64,000 nt of DNA from Sutcliffiella horikoshii DSM 8719 (GTDB lineage: Bacteria; Bacillota; Bacilli; Bacillales; Bacillaceae_I): assembly GCA_001648575.1 (NCBI GenBank), contig LQXN01000051.1:17898-81897 (forward strand). Reading direction: 5' to 3'. The notes beneath the pieces are model-generated. The model did no database searches. It saw nothing but the letters and a program-made list of their open reading frames with translations, and had not been told where the DNA came from. Positions 1 through 10,484 of this stretch are shown piece after piece. The translations under genes and the position numbers were made by a program. The first letter of the stretch is position 1, and each line of letters starts with the position of its first letter.

Positions 1-33
1 ACAAGAAGGAGGCATCTCAGCCCCCTCTTTCTC
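1..33 (-). terminator. possible hairpin downstream of the last visible tail gene
   Basis: The minus strand forms an imperfect stem of about 11 bp (G-rich arm near 20-30, C-rich arm near 3-13) just past the stop of the 74-residue gene. The window ends before any T-run could be seen, so this may be a terminator or only the purine-rich leader of the next gene. Confidence 0.25.
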
Positions 34-37
34 TCTA

Positions 38-262
38 TTATTCTGCTAAACGCGCTGCTAAGTTTTGTTTGACTAAGTTTGTCATGCTGGCAATGGATTC
101 ATTCCCATTGTACTCTTCTGCAGTCAATGGGATATACCCATTAATGTTGATTGTTCGATTTTGATCATGCCCAGAGAAATGGACTTGGACAGATTCCACT
201 TCGCCTGTTTCTTGATTGTATTTTACGCTTGTTTGTGAAATACGGATTGTCATACCATTCAT
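38..262 (-). CDS. small phage protein downstream of DUF1617 gene
   Basis: 74 residues, not recognised. It begins with an ATG that overlaps the upstream stop (TAATG), with a GGAGGTG ribosome binding site, so translation is probably coupled. The N-terminal half reads as beta strands (TIRISQTSV, VQVHFSGHD) and the C-terminal third as a helix. Position right after the tail-tip genes and before the presumed lysis module suggests a late structural or accessory role; no function is visible. Confidence 0.75.
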   Translation of the reverse strand: MNGMTIRISQTSVKYNQETGEVESVQVHFSGHDQNRTININGYIPLTAEEYNGNESIASMTNLVKQNLAARLAE

Positions 263-678
263 TATTTTTCACCTCCTTCAAGTTGTTCGCAAATATAGTT
301 GTAGGTGACAGCTTCCTGTCCACTCCATTCCATTTCGCAATTATCAAGGACATCTTTCACGGTCTTTAACATGCCGTGGTTATCTGCCCCCTCAATAACC
401 ATTTCTTCTTCGTACAGCTCCGTTTTGTCCTTGATAAACGCATCAATATCTTTGACGTCCCATCTTTTTCCCTCATCTTTAAGCTTCGGTTCGCCTTTTT
501 CATCTAGGTGGCAGTGTTCTTTTCGGAGTTGGTGTTCCTGTTCTGCCACTTCTTTTAACCTTGCTTCGAGTGCAAGTTGTAACCTAGTCCGATGGCGAGA
601 TTTCTTCCCCTTTAATGGCAAACTAAAAAGCAGGTCAATGACCTGCCCTAATCTTCCGTTTTCTATTGCTAATTTCAT
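262..678 (-). CDS. DUF1617 family phage protein
   Basis: 138 residues. It matches my memory of the DUF1617 family found behind tail fibre genes of Bacillus and Listeria phages: start MKLAIENGRL, middle KEHCHLDEKGEP, and end SGQEAVTYNY. The ATG overlaps the TGA of the tail protein gene (ATGA), so it is translationally coupled. The middle is strongly charged and helical. The family has no established function; synteny points to the tail tip or baseplate. Confidence 0.8.
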   Translation of the reverse strand: MKLAIENGRLGQVIDLLFSLPLKGKKSRHRTRLQLALEARLKEVAEQEHQLRKEHCHLDEKGEPKLKDEGKRWDVKDIDAFIKDKTELYEEEMVIEGADNHGMLKTVKDVLDNCEMEWSGQEAVTYNYICEQLEGGEK

Positions 679-3600
679 GCTGCTTCCTCCTCGATACTAT
701 TCATATAGTCGTATTCGTACCCTCTTCGAAGTCCGTAGACCTCAAAGACCACTTCTGCATAGGGTTCAGTGGTTTCAACCATTATCCAAAAGCCTTTTGC
801 TTTTCGTTCAATTATGCGAACACTACAAGGATTCTGTTCATAGACCTTGACGAAAAACTCTTCTGCAATGGTCTCTTGAAACATCGGGTTCAATTCGATG
901 AACCATTTCCCGGCTTCCAGTTTTCGTTCCATCATATCAAAGAACCAGTTTTGTGTTCCCTCATAAGCATACATAGCTCGTTTTCCATAATTCTCTGTTT
1001 GCACCACGGCTGATTTAGATCCAGCCGCAAAGAAGTTCCCGGCAGGATCTATCCGGAAGGCCGTTGTCCATGATCCATTATTACGCGTGTAAAACGTAAA
1101 ACCTACATGACGTCTGGATTCTACATCAAACCAACCAGTACCACCCGTATTGTAGTTTTCCAAGGCTATACTCGCTACCACGCTTGTTAGCTGGCCTGCT
1201 TGATTGGTATAGCGATAGTCATGGGCGATAATTCGGCTTCTTGATACGGATAAATCGGACGCATTGCCAAATTGCATGATGGGAGTGGCATAAAATACCG
1301 ACTCTTTCAAAACGGCTAAGCTGGCGTCGACATTTATACCTGCGTTGCTTTTAAGGGTATATCTCTGGCCATCTAAATGTTCATGGATTAATTGGTGTGG
1401 AGCATATTGGGTAAGCTCCCTGGTGCCAGCTGACCGTGCCATAAAGAAGCCATCTTGCATGTAAGCTCTCGGATGCGCCGTTATGTTATTGATATCCGCC
1501 ACATTCAGAACGTATCCATCCTGAATTACCACGGTGGTGCTTCCTTGTGTAGTGGCAAAACGGCCACCGTTTATTTCCGATCCATTAATCACTACACCAT
1601 TTATCGTACCAGCTGTCATATCACCTAAATTTCCAGTTATGTCACTTAAGACTGTAACCGCACCGACTAATTCGATTCGGGCCGCTTGTAGCTTAATCGC
1701 TTCTGGGGACATGTTAAAGGCAGCTATAATCCCATCCTTTTCAACCTTGGCATTTAGTTGACCTGGTAAGAGGTTAAGTGTAGACTCGGCTGTGCTCACG
1801 CGCCCGGTTAAATCACTAACCTCTATTTGAGATGCTTTGGCACTTAGTTGTCCTGGTAAAAGGTTAAGTGTAGTCTCAGCTGTGGTTATTCTGCCAGCAA
1901 GTGAGGACCCCTCCACCGAGGAATAGGCTCCGACTTCTGCAGCAGTTGTGGGGGATGCTTTTACCCAAGCGCTGCCTGTGCTCCTCATTAAAACATTTGG
2001 TGTCTTGGAGGTGTCTAGCCATAACCTGCCATTGGAATGCGATGGTGCTGTGTTCTGCTTCACGACGGCATTCTCTTTGGAAGCAATGCCAGCGTTATAA
2101 GTGGTAGTTGTAACCCGTTGATTGATAGCAGTTGCCTGGACGTCCAATTCTGCTTCGGCAGTTGAAATCCTACCTGTAAGCGAAGTTAAATCTGTTCGAA
2201 CCTCACTAACATTTGCATTGATTCCATCAGCCTTAACATCCAGAATAGCAATCTGACTAAGAGCGCTGCCAATCTCACCAGTTAAGCTATCTATAGATGT
2301 TTCCGTGTTCGTCACACGGTTGGTGATTCCTGTGATAGAGATATCCAACTCTGCCATTTTGTTGTTGTACGTAGTGTTTGCTACACGGCCATTGACCGCT
2401 GAGTCTACCTGGCTTTTTGTGTAGACATCAAGAGCATTAGCCTTTAAGTTGATGCTTGTGGTGTGCTGAGTTATCGTTGTCTCGGCATCAGTTAGTCTAG
2501 TTCCTTGGTTATTAACTGTTTGAGTCAACCCTGTGACACTGCTCTGGATGCTGTCTGCTTTTTGATTAATACTAGAAGCGAATTGTTCCACAGTACCGAT
2601 TGCTGAATCAATATCTTCGGGCGCTGGTGTCCAGTCGGTTGCTTTGTTTCCTTTTTCCAGTTGAAACCTAGTAAATTTTATGCGAGCATTTCCGGCACTT
2701 GCATGACCATTGAGAAAATAGATAGAGAAGTTTTCGATGTCACTATCTAAAGTAAAAGTCCTACTAAACTTTTTCCAATCCTCTGTTAGTTGATTGCTCG
2801 AAAACTCATAATTATTCCCACTCATACTAAAACGTACTTTTGATTCGGAATTAGTCCCCTCTTTTGCAAGTACCGAAATAGTGTAAGTTCCAGCTTTTAA
2901 TAAAGGGATGATTTGACGAGTACTCCAGCCATAATTTTGTTCTACATAAGGGTAAATATCGTCGGTTCTTTTAACAGGCAAATTACTCCAGGCACCCAAC
3001 CCGATGTGAGTTAGCGCAGTATCTCTCAGTATATTACGTCCGCCAATTTCCAACCCATTAAAGTCATTCCTCAAGCTTGTCACAGTTGAATTTAACCCAG
3101 TATGTGAGATTTGAAGAGTAGTAAGGTCATTCCTCACCCCTGTCACCTTGCCATCCACCGTGGTCAACTCTCCACGCTCTGCCTTTGCTTCTATCAAGCC
3201 TGCCTGAACAGATAAAAGCCCCTCTGTAGTAGTTAACCTACTTCCCACAGAAGAGACTTCAGTCTCTATGGAAGTTGCTCTCCCTTGGATTCCTGAAATA
3301 CTCACATCCAACTGAGACATCTTATTAGAATAAACTGTGGTGTCTACTTTCTTGCCAAGCTCGGTATTCACTTGGAATTTGGTATAAACATCCTCCGCAT
3401 TTGCCTTTAACGATACTTGTCCAGCAATAGTGCTAATGCTTCCCTCTGCAGTGGAGACTCTGCCTGTTAAGGTATCGACCGATGTTTGGCTTGCTTTGGC
3501 CACAATCAACCCTGCATGAGCTTGGAGGGACAGTGTATGGTCTGAAACCACTCCATCCAGATTACTTAATTGATTGATAGTCAGGCTCATTTGTCCACTC

Positions 3601-5252
3601 AATGTATCTATATTATTTTCTACGGACACCACTCTTCCGGAAACATTTAACAAGTCGAACTCCTGCTCGTTTACACGCTGCAGCAGGCTATCTGCCCTGT
3701 TGTGTAGGGCGTTCACATCTACCTGGATAGAATCACTTAAACTAATCAAACTGGATTCTACATTTGCTAGTGTGTCCTCCATTTCAGTCGCAGCGAGAAA
3801 TAGGTCTTCCACTTGGTTGTTCAATCCATCTAGTTGCTGGTCCAGAACGCCTTTAGCATTTTCTAACCTTTCATTCGCAAGCCTTAATGCTTCCCCGACT
3901 TTTACATCGGCATGTTCCTTGGATCGGTTCTCTGCTTCCTGTGCTTTTTCCTCTGCGTGTTCCTTCGCCTTGTTTTCCGCGTTATTTGCTTTTTCGGTGG
4001 CATCTTCTGCAGCTGTCTCGATGGCATCTTCTTTGGCTGTGTTAGAGACTACATCTGAATAATGCGTGCCATCACGGTACACACTTTCATCTTTAGCATC
4101 AACTTCAGGTTTCGTGTAGGTTACTTCTAACACGTCGGTCATGCTTGCTTTTCGGTTAATTTGTGCCTGCAGGGATTTCCATAGGGCATTCACTTGTTCC
4201 TCGGTGTACTCGATGTAATCGCCAAGTTCCACCGTTTTTACCGATTTATCCGTGATGGAGCGAATCAAAGTGTGGACCCTGGCTTCCAAGTAAAGAGGAG
4301 GAGAAAATTTCGTATCCTTTAACTTTATGGTATCGCCAAATCGGATTTTTTTGTTTTGCATCCCTGGTACATGTTCGAGATCGGCGATATCTCCCCTGTA
4401 CTCCACCATAGCATTCACTCTTTTGTTTAACTCCATTTGCGTGAGTTGCGTCAAGCGTTCCATGGTCATTTCTAGATCAGATATCTCAGGCTCATAGGTC
4501 TCAATGAAATGTTGGCCACGCCTTCCCCATCTTGCTAAGGCATCCTTATCCTCTACAAATACCTCTAGCCTTGTTCCATCTTCCCTTTCAGGTCCTAACC
4601 CAACCAAGGCGGTGACTAAGTTATTGGTGTTTTCTAATCGTTCAATACCGATTAAGTCTTTTCCAAACTCTGCTTCTCTGCCACTCCATTGGCCGACTCT
4701 TGGAAGTAAGTCCACAAATCTACCGATGATTTTGTTTCCGTCAATCACAATACGGAATCGCAATTCTAGGTCAAATTCATTCGCGATCCTTTTTAGGAAG
4801 ACATATGGGTTGGTATGTGCCTCGATATGGATAGTTCGAACACCAGCAAAAGTAATCACTCCCGGCTGCCACTCTGTACCACTAACCGTGAATGCAACCA
4901 GGGTAGAGGCGGTTTGTCCAGGCAATGTTTGTGGGGAAATAACCTTCGCCTTTCTCAGCAGTAGATAGCTTGCTGATGTATAAATATCTGCTTTCAACAC
5001 TCCATCATTATCCCGATACTTCCCGGCTCTTTCAATGACAAGCTCCCGATAGGTGCCATCTTCTTCTGGGATTACGACACGATTATGCTTACCCAGGTGT
5101 GCAGAAAACTTTTTATCGGCGAACGTTTCAAAGTCGAATGTTTCCAAGGTGTCCTTTAATGATTTTCTGTGTGTATTGTGCAGGATATCCCATTTATTTA
5201 TCACATCGAGTATTTCGTCACTTTGTCCGTCTGTAATGTGTATCAGTGACAT
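675..5252 (-). CDS. tail-tip protein: prophage endopeptidase-type Tal with long fibre and carbohydrate-binding module
   Basis: 1525 residues. The start is the ATG at 5252, preceded by AAGGAGGTGA; an in-frame ATG upstream has no such site. Residues ~1-360 resemble the prophage tail endopeptidase (Tal) domain that forms the tip below Dit. Residues ~400-480 are an Ala/Glu/Lys-rich coiled coil, followed by many short heptad-like repeats (GRVSTAE, LNLLPGQL). A jelly-roll carbohydrate-binding module lies around residues 735-885 (begins GGRNIL, ends KATDWTPAPEDID). The C-terminal ~250 residues look like a receptor-binding head region. It probably binds the cell wall and opens peptidoglycan at infection. 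Confidence 0.85.
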   Translation of the reverse strand: MSLIHITDGQSDEILDVINKWDILHNTHRKSLKDTLETFDFETFADKKFSAHLGKHNRVVIPEEDGTYRELVIERAGKYRDNDGVLKADIYTSASYLLLRKAKVISPQTLPGQTASTLVAFTVSGTEWQPGVITFAGVRTIHIEAHTNPYVFLKRIANEFDLELRFRIVIDGNKIIGRFVDLLPRVGQWSGREAEFGKDLIGIERLENTNNLVTALVGLGPEREDGTRLEVFVEDKDALARWGRRGQHFIETYEPEISDLEMTMERLTQLTQMELNKRVNAMVEYRGDIADLEHVPGMQNKKIRFGDTIKLKDTKFSPPLYLEARVHTLIRSITDKSVKTVELGDYIEYTEEQVNALWKSLQAQINRKASMTDVLEVTYTKPEVDAKDESVYRDGTHYSDVVSNTAKEDAIETAAEDATEKANNAENKAKEHAEEKAQEAENRSKEHADVKVGEALRLANERLENAKGVLDQQLDGLNNQVEDLFLAATEMEDTLANVESSLISLSDSIQVDVNALHNRADSLLQRVNEQEFDLLNVSGRVVSVENNIDTLSGQMSLTINQLSNLDGVVSDHTLSLQAHAGLIVAKASQTSVDTLTGRVSTAEGSISTIAGQVSLKANAEDVYTKFQVNTELGKKVDTTVYSNKMSQLDVSISGIQGRATSIETEVSSVGSRLTTTEGLLSVQAGLIEAKAERGELTTVDGKVTGVRNDLTTLQISHTGLNSTVTSLRNDFNGLEIGGRNILRDTALTHIGLGAWSNLPVKRTDDIYPYVEQNYGWSTRQIIPLLKAGTYTISVLAKEGTNSESKVRFSMSGNNYEFSSNQLTEDWKKFSRTFTLDSDIENFSIYFLNGHASAGNARIKFTRFQLEKGNKATDWTPAPEDIDSAIGTVEQFASSINQKADSIQSSVTGLTQTVNNQGTRLTDAETTITQHTTSINLKANALDVYTKSQVDSAVNGRVANTTYNNKMAELDISITGITNRVTNTETSIDSLTGEIGSALSQIAILDVKADGINANVSEVRTDLTSLTGRISTAEAELDVQATAINQRVTTTTYNAGIASKENAVVKQNTAPSHSNGRLWLDTSKTPNVLMRSTGSAWVKASPTTAAEVGAYSSVEGSSLAGRITTAETTLNLLPGQLSAKASQIEVSDLTGRVSTAESTLNLLPGQLNAKVEKDGIIAAFNMSPEAIKLQAARIELVGAVTVLSDITGNLGDMTAGTINGVVINGSEINGGRFATTQGSTTVVIQDGYVLNVADINNITAHPRAYMQDGFFMARSAGTRELTQYAPHQLIHEHLDGQRYTLKSNAGINVDASLAVLKESVFYATPIMQFGNASDLSVSRSRIIAHDYRYTNQAGQLTSVVASIALENYNTGGTGWFDVESRRHVGFTFYTRNNGSWTTAFRIDPAGNFFAAGSKSAVVQTENYGKRAMYAYEGTQNWFFDMMERKLEAGKWFIELNPMFQETIAEEFFVKVYEQNPCSVRIIERKAKGFWIMVETTEPYAEVVFEVYGLRRGYEYDYMNSIEEEAA

Positions 5253-5265
5253 TCTTTTCACCTCC

Positions 5266-6690
5266 TTACCTAAAACGTTCCCGGTACTTGGTACTAGTTT
5301 GAAAGCTATCACTTGGTTCCACTATTAATTGATTGGCTCCGGGTAACAGTTGAAAATACTCAGCCCCAAATGCTTTTAGACCGGTACGATCTTCCCCATT
5401 GATCAATATCTCGTCCTCGTCTTGTTTATGATTAAAGGTTATTTTATCGCCTGGATACGCGATGTATGGTATATCGAAATCTCCTGGATGATTAATCTTC
5501 CATACCTTCAAATCATCAATGGCCATTTGTCCATGCTTAAAACCGCCGAATTTTGATATATGGACCTGTATTTGCGCAACACGATCCATGTATCTATTGG
5601 CGGTATCGGTGAATCTTCTGGTTTCCCTTGCATGATGTGTGCCATCTGGTCGTATTTTAGCAATATAGGATAACCACTGATTGCCGACTCTCTCTAATCG
5701 AAGCATCCCCTTAAAATCATTCCAAGCACCCTCGTAATGTTGATCTAAAAGATAATGCCCATTGGCGCCTCCTGCTTTCGCCTCTCCTCGGTTGCGCCTA
5801 AACGTTTGCCAAGCATCCTTTAAGGTAATCCGGCCAATAATCTCGTTGTTGATATCTAATAGATACACTTCTACTTTCCCGACTTCTTCTTTTCCGTTTA
5901 GATTCTCTATGAGTGCTTCTACTCGAAAATCTTGTAATGGCTCTGAAAGGGAAGTTTTAAGAGCTGGCCCGTGCCATTTTGCTTCCGACTCATTGCCAAA
6001 GCTCTGAACCAGAAAGCGACTTCCATTCGATATCATTGAGCCTTCCACAGACCCATTATCTACCTGACTTCCAGCTGTCCATCCGTTTGTAGTGGCCATG
6101 GTGCTATGAAGTATTAATTGCTCCGCAACGAAAGGCGGCGAGTCTACGTCAACCGGACGACCAATCATTTGATACTGGTCAAGGTGATTTTGTATCAAAG
6201 CAAAGGTTATCGGTTGTAGTACCTCTAGTTCAAAAATGGGCCCTGTTTCAACAGTACCAGCATAGTTCAAAGTTACTGCATCACTTGGAAAGTCCGCTTC
6301 CTTCTCTGGTCCATATTTATATGGATCCGGACAGATAAATATAATGGTCCCTTTCCCACGTTCGATAAGTTCATCTAAATCCAGACTACCTTCAACCATC
6401 GCATACAGGATTCTATCTGGTTCGTCATCAAACACAAGCTCACACGCGGTTTCCGTAATCAACCAGGCTGCCAAATCCTCTTTCAATCTCTCAAAACTAT
6501 CAAAACCATGGTTTTTAATCTCTACTGGAACCCTCTCAACTCTTACATCGTATTTTGTACTTACATGGTGCCCGCCCGCCATACCTGGCGGTTGGAGGAC
6601 ATTCCGAATTACAGGAGTCCAGGGGGAACGACTAAACCCTTGCAGAATACGAAGGTATTCTCTTTTCTTGCGGTTAAAGGAAAATCCCAC
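5266..6690 (-). CDS. distal tail protein (Dit), evolved form with insertion
   Basis: 474 residues, GTG start overlapping the tape-measure stop (TAGTG) behind an AGGGGAGGGA site. The N-terminus (RSPWTPVIRNVLQPPGMAGGH) and residues ~90-150 fit the siphovirus Dit family, the hexameric hub joining tail tube and tip. Plain Dit proteins are about 250 residues. The extra ~200 residues (about 195-400, with NGWTAGSQVDNGS and GGFKHGQMAIDDLKVW) look like a lectin-like/carbohydrate-binding insertion, as in evolved Dits that bind host wall sugars. Its position between tape measure and Tal supports the call. Confidence 0.88.
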   Translation of the reverse strand: MGFSFNRKKREYLRILQGFSRSPWTPVIRNVLQPPGMAGGHHVSTKYDVRVERVPVEIKNHGFDSFERLKEDLAAWLITETACELVFDDEPDRILYAMVEGSLDLDELIERGKGTIIFICPDPYKYGPEKEADFPSDAVTLNYAGTVETGPIFELEVLQPITFALIQNHLDQYQMIGRPVDVDSPPFVAEQLILHSTMATTNGWTAGSQVDNGSVEGSMISNGSRFLVQSFGNESEAKWHGPALKTSLSEPLQDFRVEALIENLNGKEEVGKVEVYLLDINNEIIGRITLKDAWQTFRRNRGEAKAGGANGHYLLDQHYEGAWNDFKGMLRLERVGNQWLSYIAKIRPDGTHHARETRRFTDTANRYMDRVAQIQVHISKFGGFKHGQMAIDDLKVWKINHPGDFDIPYIAYPGDKITFNHKQDEDEILINGEDRTGLKAFGAEYFQLLPGANQLIVEPSDSFQTSTKYRERFR

Positions 6691-9600
6691 TAGTACGTCC
6701 CTCCCCTAAAAATATTTTCTCTGCCCCTAAAAAACTCTTGTTCTTTCGTCATGAGTTCACGTGTTGCTTTGATAATTTCTCTACCTTCCACGGCAACAGA
6801 AATAGGTCTGGAAGCAAGCTTCTCAATGGCCGTTATAAGACCCGTTAAGTTAGACCCTGTATTTTGATTGGCTTGTGCAGGAGTTGGATGGTTCCCGGTC
6901 CATGCATTCGCTAAATAACCACCAGTGCTTGCATAGGCCATTCTCGTCGTACCTAATGCTTGCTCCGGTGTAGAGGTTAACACCATGTTTTTAGAAAGGA
7001 TGTCTAACTCTTTGTAAACAGACTTGGCATTTTCCTTTATCCCAACCGCGATCCCTTCTGGTATGAAACGACCTATATCGTCACGCATTAACCTAGAAGG
7101 TGAATGGATCCTTAAAGCGCTTTTCATCGTGCTGGCGACTTGGTTGGCTATGTTCCTTGCCGTAGATAGAACCATTGATCTACCGGCATTAAGTCCAGAA
7201 TTTAAGCCCGACATAGAATTCAACCCGATGGAATAAAATTGTGACGGCGTGTTACTGAAAGGATTTAACAAACCTTTAGCCAAGTCTCTCATTGTTTCTT
7301 TTTGGCGATTTGCACCTTCTCTTACTCTATCAAGCATATTTTTCATACCTGTCTGAGTAACACTCTTCAAACTATTAAAAGATTTCTCAATCTCTTTTAC
7401 TGATGAATCCTGATTTTTCGAAATGAGTTTGAAGTTATTCTCTGATTCTTTTTGAATTGCTTGAAGCATTTTCCTGGTAGCTTCAATAACAGCTGAAGTG
7501 CCATCATTAATTCCAAGCACTAAACCTTCGGTGATGTTTGTCCCATAACCTTTAAAGCGTCGAGAAGGACTGTTGATATCCATGTAGGTTTTAAATGCAT
7601 CAGAAGTTCCTTTCGCCATTTCAGAGGATGCTTTGATAACACCTTTAGTTCCATCTGCAACGCCTTTTTCAACTCCCTCAGGTATGGCAATACCAATTGA
7701 CTTGAAGTCAGCTGACTTTATTTGATCCTTTAGCGTTTTAGATCCGTCATCTACAAAGTTGATCATTACATCTACCACTTCATCGAATCCTTCACCAAGG
7801 GAATCCTTTAAAGATTGAGATGCGACAGTGCCCCCTTCATTCATTAATTGAATGAATCTATTCAACTCTGAATCTGACATGTCAGAAACAACGGCCAATT
7901 CAGCTGCTGACTCCGGCCCCATAGACTCTAGCCACTGGATAAACCCTTCATTACCTTCTTTACCAGCTCGCTCATAAAGGTTTGCGACATTCTTTCCCCA
8001 TTCTTCCGTCATTCTCTGGTTGTGTTCAAGGTTAGCAATCATTTCTTCTGCACTTACCTTGGACTCTTCGGACATTCTATCAAAAGCGTTAGTAGCGTTT
8101 TCTACTAGAGAGTCATAGGAAGATTTCATGCTATCGAATGCCTCTTTGGTAGCGCCTTCTAACTGCTCATAAGAGGTTATCTGCCTTAGGTTACCTTCTT
8201 CTATAGCTGCGGCCGCATTTGCAGATGCTTCGTTGATTTGTCCTTCAGTGATACCATATTGTTCACCTAAGATAGCAATGGTTTCTCTGAGTTTGTTCTC
8301 TTGCTCGATTAATTCCTCAGACCTTTCTTTGGATTGTCCTTTAGTTAAATTACTATCTTCTTCGACTTCCTTTCTCTTGGCTATTACTTCCGCTAGTTGT
8401 TCCTCAACTGCAGCTTGTTCTTGTACAATTTCAGATAACCTTTCTTGGGCTGCCATACCCGCTTCCGTCTCTTTCATCAAGTCCAATCTCGCCTGTAGTT
8501 CCTTAGATGACATATTAAGCGCTCCGGCTTCTTCATCATATGCAAGGTTTAAGTCTTCAATAGAACTGTTCAAACGTTGTATATAATCATTTAACAACTG
8601 CTTTTCGGCTGCCGATTTATTTTCTTTATTGGCTAAGTCTTCAACTTTGGAAGCTAAATTCTCATTATCCTTAGCTGCAGCCTGAATTTCTCTTTGGTTA
8701 TTTTTATAGGCTTCTCCGCTATTTTTCACTGAATTAGTTAAGGATTCTGTTTTGCTGGCGAGTTCTTCCGTTTCCGCTTTCAACTTTTCAGCTTCCTCAC
8801 TTGACCTGTTAAACCATTTAACTATTCCAACCACAGCACCTACCAAAGCACCTAGTGCTAGTGTTGCCCATCCAATGGGTCCTAAAAGCACCTTGATTGC
8901 TACGTTTAGTATGTGAACTGCTCCACTTAGTCCGACTGCAGCAATAGCGGTGAGACTCATTCCGGATGCCATCATAGCTTGGGCAGCTGTGGTTAAATAG
9001 ACTATCTTGTTATAGGCTAAAAGTGCAGTGCTTGAGACCTTCATTTGGACAGCACTTAGGGCAAGAGCAAGCGCTAATCTATTCGTTGAAACCGCATAGA
9101 TATTTTTAGCAGTAGTTGCAACCGCAACAGCAGCAGTATTTGTCATAAGTGCTGATGTGGTCAAGGTAATAACTTTGTGGATGGTGTATGCGCTGGCCAT
9201 ACCAATCAAAGCCGGGGTGAGTGCATTTACAACAGGCATTGCATCCCTTATGGCTGATGAGAACCCTTTAACAAATGGCGTGGTACTCTCAATCACTGAT
9301 CCCATAACTTTAAATGACTCATTCACAATAACTTTTAGACTATCTATGTTCTCGGCAATTTCTTTGCCAGTAGCTTCTTTTGATAAATTATTAAATGAAT
9401 CAAGCATCCCAGCTACTCCCCGGGCAGCCGCATTACGTAAGTTCCCTAACGATGTAGCGATACCTAAACTATTTTCCTTTGCTAATTGAGCCATGATGCC
9501 AGTTCCAGTACCTACATCAATTAATTTTTCATTAAATTGGTCGAGGGTGATAGTCCCGTCTTGCAACGCCTTATAAAGTTCATCCTTGGCACTCTTTCCA

Positions 9601-10484
9601 GCAAATCCGAAGCTTTCGGCAATCTTAACTAGCCCTACATCCATCGTTTCTGATAGTGTGTTCCAAGTGTTCATATCAAACGTGCCGGTTTGAAGTGCTT
9701 TAATATATTGTTCTATTCCACGCTTAGCCTGTTCGGCGCTAGATCCCGACCCTAACAATGCGTTATTCAATGCGATGGCGGTGTCGGCCGCTTCATCCAT
9801 ATTTCCAAAAGAGGTATACATCCTTTGAGCGCTTCCTGCAATATCGTTCAAAGTTGTCGGAAGTCCATCAATACCCTCGGATAACCGACTCATTGCCCGC
9901 TCTGATTCTTCCGCCGAAACTCCTAGTGCTTGTAACACCTTTGGAAACTGGTTGAGTGTATCAAAACGGCTGATAGCACTATCCATTGACGATTTCAATA
10001 CCGCGAAAGCAGCAGATGCGATGGCAACAAGTCCAAGGGCTAGCGCAAATTTCTTCGTGTTTCCTGTAGCCTTATCCGTTTCTTCACTCAGGCTTGCAGC
10101 TTCTTCTTTTGCTTTTTTAGTACTATTAGCTGCTCCAGTTGCATTGTCAGACATGCTATTTAAGCTATCTGAGACACCTTTGACACTTGAAGAAGCATCA
10201 GCACTACTGTCAGCTAGATTATCAATAGCACCATCTACACCCCTCAAACCTTTACTTGTCTTGGCCCCACTATCACCTAGGTTATCTACCGCATCACTAG
10301 CACCTTTTACGCTTTTACCAGCTTTGGCACTAATATCAGCCAGGCTTTCCATGCTACTCTCTGCCGATTTGATACCCTTTCCGGACTTTTTACCAGATTC
10401 CTCTAGTTTATCTAGCTCCTTTGATGCTAAAGTGACGGGTTTTCCATCCACTTCAATTGCAATCTTAATAGTCCCATCTGCCAT
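6690..10484 (-). CDS. tail tape measure protein
   Basis: 1264 residues, start ATG behind GGAGGTGG. It sets tail length and is threaded through the tail tube; at about 0.15 nm per residue the tail would be near 190 nm. Residues ~40-130 hold about four diverged ~20-residue repeats of the form AxxNLADSSAxxSxSVKG. A hydrophobic segment lies near 145-165 and several more between ~400 and 560, as is usual for proteins that reach the host membrane. Residues ~570-760 are Glu/Lys-rich coiled coil. It follows the assembly chaperone genes and precedes Dit. Confidence 0.93.
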   Translation of the reverse strand: MADGTIKIAIEVDGKPVTLASKELDKLEESGKKSGKGIKSAESSMESLADISAKAGKSVKGASDAVDNLGDSGAKTSKGLRGVDGAIDNLADSSADASSSVKGVSDSLNSMSDNATGAANSTKKAKEEAASLSEETDKATGNTKKFALALGLVAIASAAFAVLKSSMDSAISRFDTLNQFPKVLQALGVSAEESERAMSRLSEGIDGLPTTLNDIAGSAQRMYTSFGNMDEAADTAIALNNALLGSGSSAEQAKRGIEQYIKALQTGTFDMNTWNTLSETMDVGLVKIAESFGFAGKSAKDELYKALQDGTITLDQFNEKLIDVGTGTGIMAQLAKENSLGIATSLGNLRNAAARGVAGMLDSFNNLSKEATGKEIAENIDSLKVIVNESFKVMGSVIESTTPFVKGFSSAIRDAMPVVNALTPALIGMASAYTIHKVITLTTSALMTNTAAVAVATTAKNIYAVSTNRLALALALSAVQMKVSSTALLAYNKIVYLTTAAQAMMASGMSLTAIAAVGLSGAVHILNVAIKVLLGPIGWATLALGALVGAVVGIVKWFNRSSEEAEKLKAETEELASKTESLTNSVKNSGEAYKNNQREIQAAAKDNENLASKVEDLANKENKSAAEKQLLNDYIQRLNSSIEDLNLAYDEEAGALNMSSKELQARLDLMKETEAGMAAQERLSEIVQEQAAVEEQLAEVIAKRKEVEEDSNLTKGQSKERSEELIEQENKLRETIAILGEQYGITEGQINEASANAAAAIEEGNLRQITSYEQLEGATKEAFDSMKSSYDSLVENATNAFDRMSEESKVSAEEMIANLEHNQRMTEEWGKNVANLYERAGKEGNEGFIQWLESMGPESAAELAVVSDMSDSELNRFIQLMNEGGTVASQSLKDSLGEGFDEVVDVMINFVDDGSKTLKDQIKSADFKSIGIAIPEGVEKGVADGTKGVIKASSEMAKGTSDAFKTYMDINSPSRRFKGYGTNITEGLVLGINDGTSAVIEATRKMLQAIQKESENNFKLISKNQDSSVKEIEKSFNSLKSVTQTGMKNMLDRVREGANRQKETMRDLAKGLLNPFSNTPSQFYSIGLNSMSGLNSGLNAGRSMVLSTARNIANQVASTMKSALRIHSPSRLMRDDIGRFIPEGIAVGIKENAKSVYKELDILSKNMVLTSTPEQALGTTRMAYASTGGYLANAWTGNHPTPAQANQNTGSNLTGLITAIEKLASRPISVAVEGREIIKATRELMTKEQEFFRGRENIFRGGTY

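Noticed and set aside
305..1013. Plus-strand open frames of 181 and 115 codons
   Set aside because: They lie opposite the DUF1617 and tail-tip genes, lack ribosome binding sites and have no protein-like pattern.
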